A DNA stretch of 64,000 bases from contig JAFBJZ010000357.1 of the NCBI GenBank assembly GCA_016785225.1, positions 1,617,501-1,681,500 of the forward strand. The letters run 5' to 3'. How positions within the stretch are numbered: position 1 is the first letter of the stretch; every line of letters begins with the position of its first letter. Origin of the DNA: Psettodes erumei (taxonomy: Eukaryota; Chordata; Actinopteri; Pleuronectiformes; Psettodidae). Both the position numbers and the translations under genes were made by a program. Shown piece after piece: positions 28,401 to 39,400 of this stretch. The notes under the pieces are model-generated. The model was not told the DNA's origin, searched no databases, and saw only the letters and a program-made list of their open reading frames with translations.

Positions 28401-31400
28401 AAAGTTGGGCTTCTTTACAACTCATACTTTTCTGTGAACCATGTTGCATTATGGGTTGTTTGCAGCTATATTATGTTGCTAGGCTAGTGGAGGGTGGGGT
28501 TGTTGAAAAAATTGATCCTCAGATACTGTGTGTGTGTGTGTGTGTGTGCGCGTGCGTGCGTGCGTGAGAGAGAGAGCAGGGCGGGCAAGGAGATGAATGA
28601 ACTGAACGGTGCCCTGCATATTTAAATGGTGTTAGAAAGCAAACGAAATTCAATCAGTGGCGAGCCGCCACATATAAGTCATTGCATGGGAAACACTGAG
28701 CCAGCTGAACGAGGTGAGCGCTGCTGCTCAACGGCTCTGCAACCAGTTTTAGTACAAAGTGAAAGTCGCAGTTCGACAAACTTAGCTCCCATTTCAACAA
28801 CACTGAAGAAAAAAAAACTCATCTTTATCTGGCCTGCGCACGTGTTAGCGTTTCCGCCCTTTAACTCTTACCAATTTATAGTGTTAGCGCTGTAAAAGTA
28901 CCATAACATATAAATACATGAGAGACAAATGTGGGATGACAAGATACACAACAATACATTTACTGGCCACTTCATTAGGGACACTGAAGCATTCTAATGT
29001 GATCCAATACAACAAACATAAATTCACAGTAATGTTCAGTATTGATTGACAGTGACAGAGCGACTGTGTTGTCATTAATGTTACTGTTTCTATTGTTCTA
29101 ATCTTTGTAAGATATTTTTGTTTATTTTTTTGTCTCTTATTTTTCTCCATGGCATCAACAATACACTATTTCTTTTTCCTGGGAATCAGTTTCAAGTTAG
29201 AAATTGTGGGTGTTTGAGTGTGTTCCCATATGTCAATGTGTGCTGTGATTTTACAGCTGTGATGATAATGGTCCAGAATGATGATGATGACAGCACAAGC
29301 ACAAACAGCTGCTAGCTGATGATGATGAAACTGAGTGAGCGTCTGACTCAGCTCAGCGATGCTGGTAACACTGGGCTAACCTTATTAAATCACACAGCTC
29401 CCGACATAACGGCTTTCTTCTGCAGCTAATAAAAGGATGCTCTATTTGCACACAAAGAAGCTGCAGCGTGCACTGCACAGATTTCATCTCTATTACCTGT
29501 AGGGACCAGAGGGGGATTAAAAAAAAAAAACACTTAAACTGAATACCAACCAAAGTGTCAGGCCATCATCCTAACACAAGCTAACCGTCAGAGTTTGTCA
29601 GACCTTCGTACCCTGAATTCAATTTAAAAGCTTTTAAAAGCAATCATATCAGCAGAATTATGTGTATATAATGATCACCAAAAATTTATCAACAAGTGCA
29701 TGAGTTTACTGACATTTGTATCAGAAGTTTGTCCCTTCTCCACATCAATATATAGAAGATTATCCTAAGATGCAAAAATAGTAGGCTAATAACAATAATA
29801 ATCATCATCATCATCTAATGTCCACAGATTTAATATGAGTTTAGAAGTCTGGGAGAATGGTTTATTCTGCCAGTTTTCCAAATCCAAAAACATTTTATGT
29901 TTCTAATGATACTTTGTACAGCAGGCAATAAAAATTGGGAAGAAATATAATATAATAAATATAATTATGTTGGCTTAATATTTTTAGATGACGTCAGAAT
30001 CAAAGCTTCTTAAGACTTTCATGACCCACAGACCCACGGTGTCAGAGGCGTCACATGATGAAAGCTGCCCGATTAGTAGATCAGAGCACAGACTGACCTC
30101 CATCATTCATACAAAGTCTGAATTAATTGTGCAGTACAAGCAAAGTCCCACTTGGCAGCCACAAGATGCTTGTTAAAGTCAATGTCAACTGAATCTCTGC
30201 AGGGCATGCACTTCATGCCAACAAGTTGGTCATTGAAATGATTACAGCTGTAAATTTGAGCTGAACGCGTGTGCAGAGTCTGTAGGTCGTCGTTGCCAAG
30301 TATGAAGCGTGTTCCAACAAACCTTTCAATTCTCCAAAAGCTCCTCTGGCAATCGCTTTATGGTAACTGGTTGCTAAAATGATATTCAACAGCCTCTTGA
30401 GAATGTTGACAGTGGTTTTAATTCCACACCAACGCTGTAAAAAAAATATGAAATCCAAACAGTGTGTCAAAGAGGCCATTTGTGGCTGCTGGCAGCAGGT
30501 CAGTGATGACCAGTCAGCTCGCCCCCTGTGTGACAGTTACATGGCTTTCTGCCCCTCAGCCTGCCACAGTCTGAGAGACATCACTCTCATTGTCTTGCTG
30601 ATAGAAAATAAAGACGACCCCCCCCATCAGTCTTTTCAAAACTCCTCCCAACAACATTCAAAGTTCCCATCGTGCTCTTACATCTCCTGCCCCAGCAAAG
30701 CAACACTTGTGACTGCTGAAGCTCTCTAACACAGTGGTGTACAATTGGTGTTGCTGTGTTTGCACTGCTGACAGCACTGAATAGAGCCTGGCTGCAGCGA
30801 TGCGCGCATTCAAATCAAACGCCGATAAAACTTGGGGCGGACTAAGAACGCTTTCAAAGTAAAAACCAGCTGACTGCATCCACAGGCTCCTGCAGTAACC
30901 ACTGGAGAAACGAAGCATGTCTGTATTTTAAAAAAAAACAGAGAGCTGTTGTTCTCATATTAGCTCATTTTTCCAAGCAGTTGAACACAGAAAAAGGGTC
31001 TGCCAGTCACAATTTGAAACTTGTTAGAACTTGGAGCCTGGTTTAACATCACTGTCAATCTGTCTTCAGGGCTTTTCTGATGTGATTCATTGCCAAGTGA
31101 CGCTGCAGAACTTCATTACATTATTCAAACTGTAAATCATTTTGTGCCGTAAAGAAAGAAAAAAAAAATTGATAACAGTGTGTCGCTAGTCAAATAACAT
31201 ATCAGGGCTAACAAAATATAGGCTGATGTCAAAGACCATGGAAACAACAGAGATCAGACAATCACCAGAGGAAATCTAAGAGTCTCTCCACTTTGACCAA
31301 CCACAGGTGGCTACTTATCTGTGATAGTAGGAATCAAACGAGCTATAGTGCTGCTTTGTTGTGTTTGGGTCAGCGTGGCCCGATGCATAAAACCCAACTA

Positions 31401-32490
31401 CAAGCTGAAACGGATCTGATCCCTCTTGTAACTGGTTGCATTCCAGTAAAAACACAAATGCTCTTACCTGAGAGGCGAGCACCCAGTCAGCCTTTCTTTC
31501 TGAGGATTAACAACTTCAATATTCCAGGTTATTAGCTGCAGGGCAGACCTTACAGGCGTGGCCGGGGGAAAATAAACCAGCCGAGGATCCCGACTATAAC
31601 CAGTGCTTTACATCCGGTAGGCTATATCCGCGGCAAGCTTGGCCAACATTACGAGGGAGACATATTCATGTCCTACGCACAACACGACACGAGCTACCAA
31701 AGCGACGGCCTGCATTCATCCCGGTGGAGGCCCCGGATCCACCGATTCCTGACCCGAATCACTCGATCACACATCCACATCCACACAACACGGGAGAAGA
31801 CACACTCGAGTGCTGGGTTGGGCGCGATCTATACAAACTCGCCGCCTCCGACGTGCTCCACCCTGATTTCCTCACACCGTGCCAACAGACCACATGAAGC
31901 AGAGATGCTGGGAGCTCCAGCCCAGCATCTTACAGTGTGACGGCAGAGATACAGCCAAGGAGATCGACTCGGGAACACGAAACGTTGGAAAATCGCAACA
32001 CGGTTGACGTGACGGTCAAATGCGACAACATGTGCATGACAAATAAACAGCGCAAACCAGATGACGACCACCACTTTATGCCCTTTTCAAACGCTAACGC
32101 TGCACGCAGTATTGACGCGAAGCTGCTGCGGTTAACGACAGAATAGCAACACGTTGACGGCACAAAAAGGAACATTTCAGAACGACTAGCCTAAAACGGG
32201 GCTAGCGTAACGTCGTGTGAGTTGCGTTCGACTTTGTTGTCGATTTATGAAGGAGTCTGCAATAACCCTGCCTTGCCAAGCTAAATTAATGTTTATTAAG
32301 AACTTTGGGTGGACACCGACAGCAACTGTAGTTTATGCCGTCCTCGCCATATCTAAAACCCGGGCATGTTTTCTTGACTGCGGTGAAACTGGTTACCGTG
32401 TTGGTCGAGCTGACAGCCGGTAGCTTAACGTTATCGCTAGCTAAAGTTAACGTTAGCCAAGTTAGCATCAGTCAGAAAGTTAGCTCCTCG
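25500..32490 (-). other. pafah1b1: Non-coding stretch, probable pafah1b1 5' intron
   Basis: Seven kilobases with no recognisable coding exon on either strand. It contains short CA/TG tracts at 25635-25651, 27616-27635 and 28527-28566. A stretch at about 27030-27400 has normal base composition and homeobox-type TAATTG/TTAATAAATA words and could be a conserved non-coding element. Whether all of it is intron depends on use of the distal promoter. Confidence 0.5.
28527..28566. repeat. (TG)n passing into (CGTG)n
   Basis: TG run continuing into GCGTGCGTGCGTG and then GA repeats. Confidence 0.92.
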
Positions 32491-32499
32491 GTCCTAAAA

Positions 32500-32960
32500 A
32501 GGCTCATAATGTGCGTTCGAGCTCAGTTAGCCGCGGCTAATTTGTGCCGTGTCCAATGTCGGTCGACTTCATTTTATGTGCAGAGGATTGTTTATCTGGA
32601 CCCGTGGATAAACTCCACTGACACGGTACCTGCTGCTCCGGTCCAAGCGGCCTGTCCGCCATTTTGAGACACAGAAAGGAGGCGCAGACGTTACAGCCAC
32701 ATCGTCATTTTCCCACCTAACGGCCGATTCCTTCGCCCCCGAACGGTGCCGCGACTGGAAACTGTTTGAACTCACCCTATTGTTTCTGCCCGTCAATATC
32801 CCCTGTCGTCTCCAACGGTAACACGACCCGACAGGGCGTGAAATTTCCGCTCCAAAACAAGGTCTTGTGATGTGGAGGTGAGCCGCGTCTCGTCTCCACC
32901 ACCACCACCACTTGTTTTCTCCTCGCCTACCGCATTCGCCTTCAGCCCGGAGCGCGCACG
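32500..32960 (-). promoter_or_regulatory. pafah1b1: CpG-rich region, candidate distal pafah1b1 promoter and noncoding exon 1
   Basis: This is a CpG-rich block with a minus-strand YY1-type motif AAAATGGCGG at 32656-32665, a motif that often overlaps transcription starts. Just downstream in transcript sense is a donor-like GAGCAGCAG|GTACCG with the exon edge at 32630. This fits a short noncoding first exon of pafah1b1, 7.4 kb from the start exon. If so, the ATG inside the YY1 site begins a short upstream frame. Proposed from motif and position only. Confidence 0.45.
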
Positions 32961-33149
32961 GAGCTCGCGTTCACGGTCTGGCGAGAGCGCGCACGCCCTT
33001 GATAGCAGGACAAAAAAACTATGGTTGATTTATACGTTTTTGAACTATTAACTCTCACACCATTTAAATACGACTCTTCAATGCTAAATGAATGCGGGGA
33101 TACGTTTGTGGCTGTTTTCTAGTTCATTTTATTGTTGTCTTTTCAACAT

Positions 33150-33490
33150 GTTCTGGTGGTAGAGTAACTGAAAATCGACTGCTGCAAGTACTGTATTTTA
33201 CTTGAGTATTTTTAGGGTACTTTATACTCCACTCCTTAATCTGACCGTCTGTGGTTACTTTGAAAATAAAACACGTGATCACTCAATAAAATATGATGCA
33301 CTCTTGTTGATTAAACTTCCCTAAGGTTTATAGTTGTAAGTACTTAAGTGGCTCTATCTCATCCTGCTAGAAGAATAAATGCTGCCCACTGAGTGCTTCT
33401 ATTCTATACTTGACTTGTGTCTAATACTTTTGTACTTACCATATACTTAGGTAAAATTTTGAATGGAGTATTTTAACAGAAACATTATTA
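33150..33490. repeat. Teleost dispersed repeat (AAGTACTT/TTTACTT-rich)
   Basis: Words such as GTATTTTACTTGAGTATTTT, TATACTCCACTCC, AATACTTTTGTACTTAC and TAAAATTTTGAATG occur in the order of a very common spiny-rayed fish repeat. Family assignment is from memory. Confidence 0.55.
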
Positions 33491-33605
33491 CTGAAGAAGC
33501 CTCTTGGATGAGAGGCAAAACGTTTTCATGAAAAATCTCAAGTCCAGTTGCCTTACAGAGCTCAACCTTGACAATGACCTGGGTGACTGAGAATCTTCAT
33601 AGACT
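33491..33605 (+). repeat. Teleost dispersed repeat (GAAGCCTCTTGGATGAGAGG type)
   Basis: Contains GAAGCCTCTTGGATGAGAGG, AAACGTTTTCATGAAA and CAAGTCCAGTTGCC, the signature of a widespread fish retroelement-linked repeat. It directly follows the AAGTACTT repeat, so this gap is built from old transposable-element debris. Confidence 0.55.
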
Positions 33606-35420
33606 GATTCCAGTTGTCCAAATCTCAAATAAAACTTTTACTAGTTTGGCTTGATTCATTTTAATAGGCATACTCAGACCAAAATATAACCACATGGTTA
33701 TTTTGTAAAGAGCATCACAAACATACCACACACATCATCGGAGGAAGTGGACTCAGACAGCCTGAGAGGCTTTTGTGCAATAAATTCACTTTGCTCTTTC
33801 TTTATTAGCTATGATGGAGTAGTGTAGAATACCTCTGCACACAAGTAGTTTAATTATTGTCAACGAATTTATTATATTACCATAAACTATTAACAAATAA
33901 CAGACTTGGTGCCACTGGGATTTCAACAGGTTCAGAACACGTTCAACAGGCAGCAATCTTTATTATCTTTAACCATCGGACTAATAACGTGGGGGGAAAT
34001 GCTAAAACATTCAATTTCCCTCTTTCTAATTTGTCTCAGACAACTGAAGGACGTGTGCATTTGTGCACATTTACGCTACATCTCCTGTCATTTAAGTCAA
34101 CGTATGTCCTTCACAATGAGACAAATGTTGGGGTGCCGCCTTATGGATGTTGTTGGTATCACAGTTGAGCGAGGCTTGAGGAGCAGGGTAAATGTAAATG
34201 AAGAAACAAATATAAAAGATATGATACAAGAAACCCAGAAAAGAAATTGTCTTATAAATTGTAATGTTTTAACCTGTTATCACACTGGTTCCACTTAAAG
34301 CATAAATAATAGGCACAATAAACACCACACTCTGCTATTGATATTATGAAATCAAATTTTAGGAGCGCAATCGGGAAAATCCCTGTGATAACGTCATCGC
34401 CCAGTCTGAAGAGCTTGCCTTTCGTTTTTGTTTTAAATACAGCTCCCTTATTTGCAGGTAATTCAGTCAGTACAGTAAGTAGTCAATGTAACACATCTTG
34501 TGCCAAGTAAAAACTGCATTTTCTGAAAACAATCAGTTCCAGCACCATCGCTCTATTGCTTTAATCACATTAACATTTAGACACGGCAACAATTAGGAAA
34601 CAAATTGCCATGGGAGGGATACGATGCATGTATACAAGCACAAACAAACCTTTGTCAGTCTTTTTTTGGTACATCAAATTGAGGCAGCCATTCTTTTGTC
34701 CACTTTGGGTGGTGCTGTGGACATGTTAACACATCCAAACAGCACAAGAAAGTGCACTAAATACTGCTCAATGAACAGACACTCCTGGCTGGTTTTTAGT
34801 CTCAGTTACATATGAAAGGATGACTTGATCCAACAATGGAAATAGGAAAAGAAACCCACCCAGGAACAATAAATCACTCACTACTGCCAATGTTGAGCGC
34901 CTGGCTACTGGTGAGAAGAGGTTCATTTCAGTACCAACGCATACATCAACAGACCGACAACATGGGCGGCCATGAACGCTTAAAGTAGAGAGGCATCAGC
35001 CGTCCAACAAGTTAACTATGAGTAGAAAAATAAAACATCTGGAAAGCCAATGTTAGCTTAGCCTCTACTCAAACTATGCAGCAGCAAAAGCAGCAACAGC
35101 CCTGGCCAATAGTAATTCTGTTGGGACTACACAAAGACACACACACTGTCACACATACAAACATACATACATGCACATATGTTCTTTCAATGTGTAAAAA
35201 TAGAAGGTTGAACACAGCTAGTATATAGATCCATTAATCTACTGCATAAAGTGGACGTTTTTTTTCAAATTTGCATTTTCCATTAACATCGACCAAGTGC
35301 CTGTCTAAATCCGATAAGAGATTTATACATCTTTTCCCCCACTTCTATACATTTTCTATAAAACAGACATGGCTTAAATTAACTGATGATCAACAGGCCT
35401 AAAACACCACCTCAATTCTC
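33606..35420. other. Intergenic gap between pafah1b1 promoter and cluh 3' end
   Basis: AT-rich sequence with short unsupported frames on both strands. No splice-consistent exon or RNA gene was recognised. Confidence 0.6.
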
Positions 35421-35424
35421 CTGT

Positions 35425-36368
35425 GCACTTTTACAAAAAACATTTTATTTACTAAAAAAAAAAAAAAAAAAAAGGAAAGAAAAACCCAGCAGAGAATCCA
35501 ACCGGTTGAAAGCATACTAATGAGTTGCAGCACTGTTTGCTTGCTTGGAGAAACAGGAACCGTGTGACACAGCAGCAGGCACCCACATGGGATGTCTTAA
35601 GTACAAATGATAGAACAATTAAATTAATAGACCATGGGGGAGGTGTCAGAATGATGGGTGGCTTTCTGCAAATTAGGTCAAAAACCACTAAGAGGAGAAT
35701 TTACATTCTGAAGCCCCCACTTGAAAAGATCTCAAATTGATTGACTGTATTCTGGTCTTAGTGCACAGTAGAAAGTACCCCTGAGTTCTAGGACAGGGTA
35801 GGTGCTTCATCATTCAGAGCACCAAGGAGGAAGAGGGGGCTACACGTCTTCGAGGCTCTTTAGGGAATGGTGGGGCGAAATGTGGTCCTGGGCTACCAGT
35901 GCTGTGGGAAATTTGAGCTGAGAAGAAGATTTACTCGGGCGTTATGGTTCAGTGGATAAGGCTCTGGTATACAATGTCATGGTCATCCTTGGTCTCCCTC
36001 CCCAGCTGCAGCCACTCTTCCACATATAATCATATTTCTAAGCAGCTCAAACCTTGAGTGACTTCATCACCAGGTTCTCGGACCGGGGATTTCTCAGATT
36101 GCACTTTAACATCGATTGGGTGTCGTTTCTACTTTCTCCTCCCTCACTTCCTACCTTGTAGGAAACACCTGCTCTGTCTTTCTTTGTCCTACAGTTCATA
36201 CAGTTTGTTCCCTGGACTGCCCTGACCCATCCCTCCCCCTGTTTTTGTCAATGCCGATTTTGACTGCTTGGTTCTCGGGTCCGTGGGCTCAGCGACATGG
36301 CTGTTTTTGTCACGGCCCCTCCCCCCCAAAAAAGCAGAAAGCAGCTGTGTGTTGAGGGCTTGTGGATA
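35425..36368 (-). other. cluh: Probable cluh 3'UTR
   Basis: It runs from the cluh stop to a minus-strand AATAAA at 35444-35449, which is followed in transcript sense by TGTTTTTTGT, a usual downstream element. An A-run of about 20 lies at 35454-35473 on the plus strand. The predicted 3'UTR is about 0.9 kb. Confidence 0.55.
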
Positions 36369-36495
36369 TTAATCAATGGGAATTTTGTCCTCCAGTTCCA
36401 GTGGGGTGTCCTCGGTGGGCTCCTCGCTCTTCCCCAGCTCCTGTAGCTGCTGCCGCCTCTGAACCTCTGCCTTCAGGTTCTCCAGATCCTTTTGA
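36369..36495 (-). CDS. cluh: cluh coding exon 27 (residues 1347-1388, stop)
   Basis: Encodes QKDLENLKAEVQRRQQLQEL and an acidic tail ending IPID, TAA at 36369-36371. The QKDLENLKAEV motif matches human. The tail is much shorter than the human Ala/Pro-rich one. Confidence 0.95.
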
Positions 36496-39400
36496 CTGAA
36501 AAGAAAAAACAAAAGACAAACGCTGGAGTCATGGAGACGTACCATTGTGTACCATTGTGATGTACCATTTAAAATTAGTGTGTTTCCCTTCAACTTCATT
36601 CTTCATTCTTGAAAACCAGTGGCTATCACAGGCCACATCTATCTTTTCATCTGTTTCAAAAGGTAGTTTCCTGACTCTAAATCAGTCGTCTACTTAACCT
36701 TTTGTTTGCTGAGAAATAGGGGTAAAATATGGTGATTTAAACAACAGTTTGGAAACACAGTCAATCTCTCTCTTGAGTTAGAAGAAAGTGTCAGTTCCAC
36801 TCTCACATTTGTGTGGTAAAAGAAAGGTGCGTTATATTTGGACAGAGCCAGGCTAGTTTCTTTTTTATGAATGAAGTAAAGAGAACATTAAAACCTTTGT
36901 AATTGGGTGATTCATAGCATATAGTGCAGCTACAGTCATTTTGCAAACGGTCTCAAGTTTTTGTTGAAATGGTCTATGCTATGGTTGAATAGCTGCAGGT
37001 GTTAAAGGCATTATGAACGCCCACAGACTTATAATACTGACTGTACCTGAGAGGAATAAAGATGATGCCGTTGATGATGTTGAGCTGTTCCAGGACGCTG
37101 GCCATGCTGGGGGCAGTGAACTGGACAACAGGAGCAAATCACAAACACAACGTCAGCGCTCAACTCTGGAACAAAGAAGAAAAATAGCACATCTGACTCT
37201 GAGCAGTCACCTTGAGAGGCATGATGCTGGCGTTGGAGCCGTTCTTGTAGATCTCATTCATGGTTCTCTGCAGAGCCACGGCCTGCTGGGTGAGATACTT
37301 CAGGTACTCTGAGCTCTCCTTGGTTTTCTCGTGTGCCTCACCCATCTGAGGAGAGGAAAAAAGAAGAGCGGCGTCACTTCAGCGCATACCAGAAAGAAGT
37401 GTGCGTCAGCTTGTGGCAGTGAGTGAGCAGAGCCTACCTGGTTCTTGTAGATAGTGTAGCCCTCCTTCTCGTGCTGTAGTGCAGAGCGGAATTCGGCCTT
37501 GCTCTCGTAAACCCTTGCAACCAAATGATGGCTGGAAAAAAGTTTTTAAAAAGACACGGGTCATATAAATCATCGCGCATGTTAGTATTATACCAAGTAC
37601 CTACTTCTGGTTGATGAATGTCCCCCCACCTTAGGGCCACTTTGAGGGACCGGGTTCCATGGTACTTTGTGTTGATTGTCAAGGCGTTCTCCAGGAATCG
37701 CAGCGATAAATCGTACTCCATCACTCCGTGCAGCACCAGCCCAATGTTGCTCTGTGGAAGGGGAACCATGGACAAGGAGTATTACATCTGTGAAGAGAGC
37801 ACCTTGTATAAAAGGGAAGAACGCACTCACATCGAGCAGTGCCATCTCTGGGTGGTCCTCCCCGCACACCATCAACATGAGGTAGCGGGCGCGATAAAGC
37901 AGCTTCAGGGCGGTCGACAGCTGGCCGTTGGCAAAGCAGTACAGAGCCAGGTGCATCTAAGAAGTGGAGAGGGGCACACATTCAAACAGTGAAGCGATAT
38001 TAAACATCTTAAGCAGGACCTGACAAGATCCTTCTGTGCAAACAACAGCTTACATATTCTTGAATTGTGTTGGGGTGCTCGATGCCGAGGACTCTTTCAC
38101 TCATCAGAACAGCCTTTTGCTGGTTACTCAAGGCCTGTGGGTGAACGCGCAGATGTCATTTATTGATATAAAACACTCACTGAAAAGCAACAGATAAGAG
38201 AAGATCATATCATGCATACCTCGGGGTGGTCTCCCATGATGTAATTAAGTCGTGCCAGCAGGCGCAGGCAGGCGCAGATCTCCACATGCATGGGTCCGTA
38301 CACGTTGTTGAAGAGGTTGAGAGCCTCGTTGATCAGCTCACAGCCCTCCTTCAGAAAACCTGCAGATGAAAAGGAAGGACATTTAGTCAAATCAGAGCAA
38401 AAGGCTAAATGAATGCGCCCTTTCTGTTAAATGTCTCTTTATTCCAAATGTTCAGGGTTGTTCATGGATATGTTGGAGTAAATATGCGACTCTCACCTTG
38501 CTGCACTTTGGCCTGTCCGCTCTGGAAGAAGTGGAAGGCGTCGGAGGCTTTGGGGTTCACGTGCTTCACAACGGGGAAGATATTGAGGATGTCCTCCTCT
38601 GTGAAGGCGGGCTTGTGGCGGCTGTCAAAGTTGTACTCCTTTATCAGAATCTACCAGTCAAAGCAAACAAGTCATGTTGGTTAAAAGTTGAGGAAACAGA
38701 GTGTCCATTTGGAGAAGTGGCGGTGGTGGTGGGGGGGGGGGCAGTACAGACTGAACAGGGGTTACCTGGATGCCAGTTTTGATCGAGATTTCTCGCAGCA
38801 GAGTGGTTTTCTGGAGGCCGTACTTCTCCACCACCTGGTCCACGCTTTCACTGAGCGAGAAAAACATTTCAAGACAGGACATTTGTCACCAAACAAAAGA
38901 CACACACACACACACACACATATTCGCTTTAACACCTGTTTGACAACAGAAGATGAGGCTCTCACCACTGTACAGTGAAATGGTAGTAGCTCTGGGCCTC
39001 GGAGGCGATGTTCTTCCACAGCTCGCTGGGCGTCAGGCTGGCCCACGCCGTGTTGTCCCCGCCTCCGGGGACCCTGTTGCGACGCTTGCGGCTCTTGCGG
39101 CGGGACACCAGCTCGTCAGGAGGAAGGTGGGCCACGGCGTCGGGGAAGGAGCTCAGGAAACAGTTGAGGAAATGACTTACAGCAGCGGAGAGCGCAGACA
39201 ACTCCACGCCCTGCATGACGACATGCATCAGGAAAAGATGAATTAAAGAATAAATCAAAATAAATCAGATAAAAGTAGGTTTGTCCTGTCAAGAGAAGAT
39301 ATGTTGAGCGTGACAAACCTGGAGGTATGTCTTGAAGATATGTTTTGCACATCTGGTGATCAGCTCACTGATTCCTATTCTCTAAGATGATGGAGAAAAA

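Noticed and set aside
33906..34298. Plus-strand frame of 130 codons in the pafah1b1-cluh gap
   Set aside because: AT-rich intergenic sequence next to repeat debris. No recognised motif or splice sites.
35943..36015. tRNA-like A box (TGGTTCAGTGG)
   Set aside because: No B box at the right distance, no acceptor stem and no anticodon arm. It could be a remnant of a tRNA-derived SINE, but that cannot be shown.
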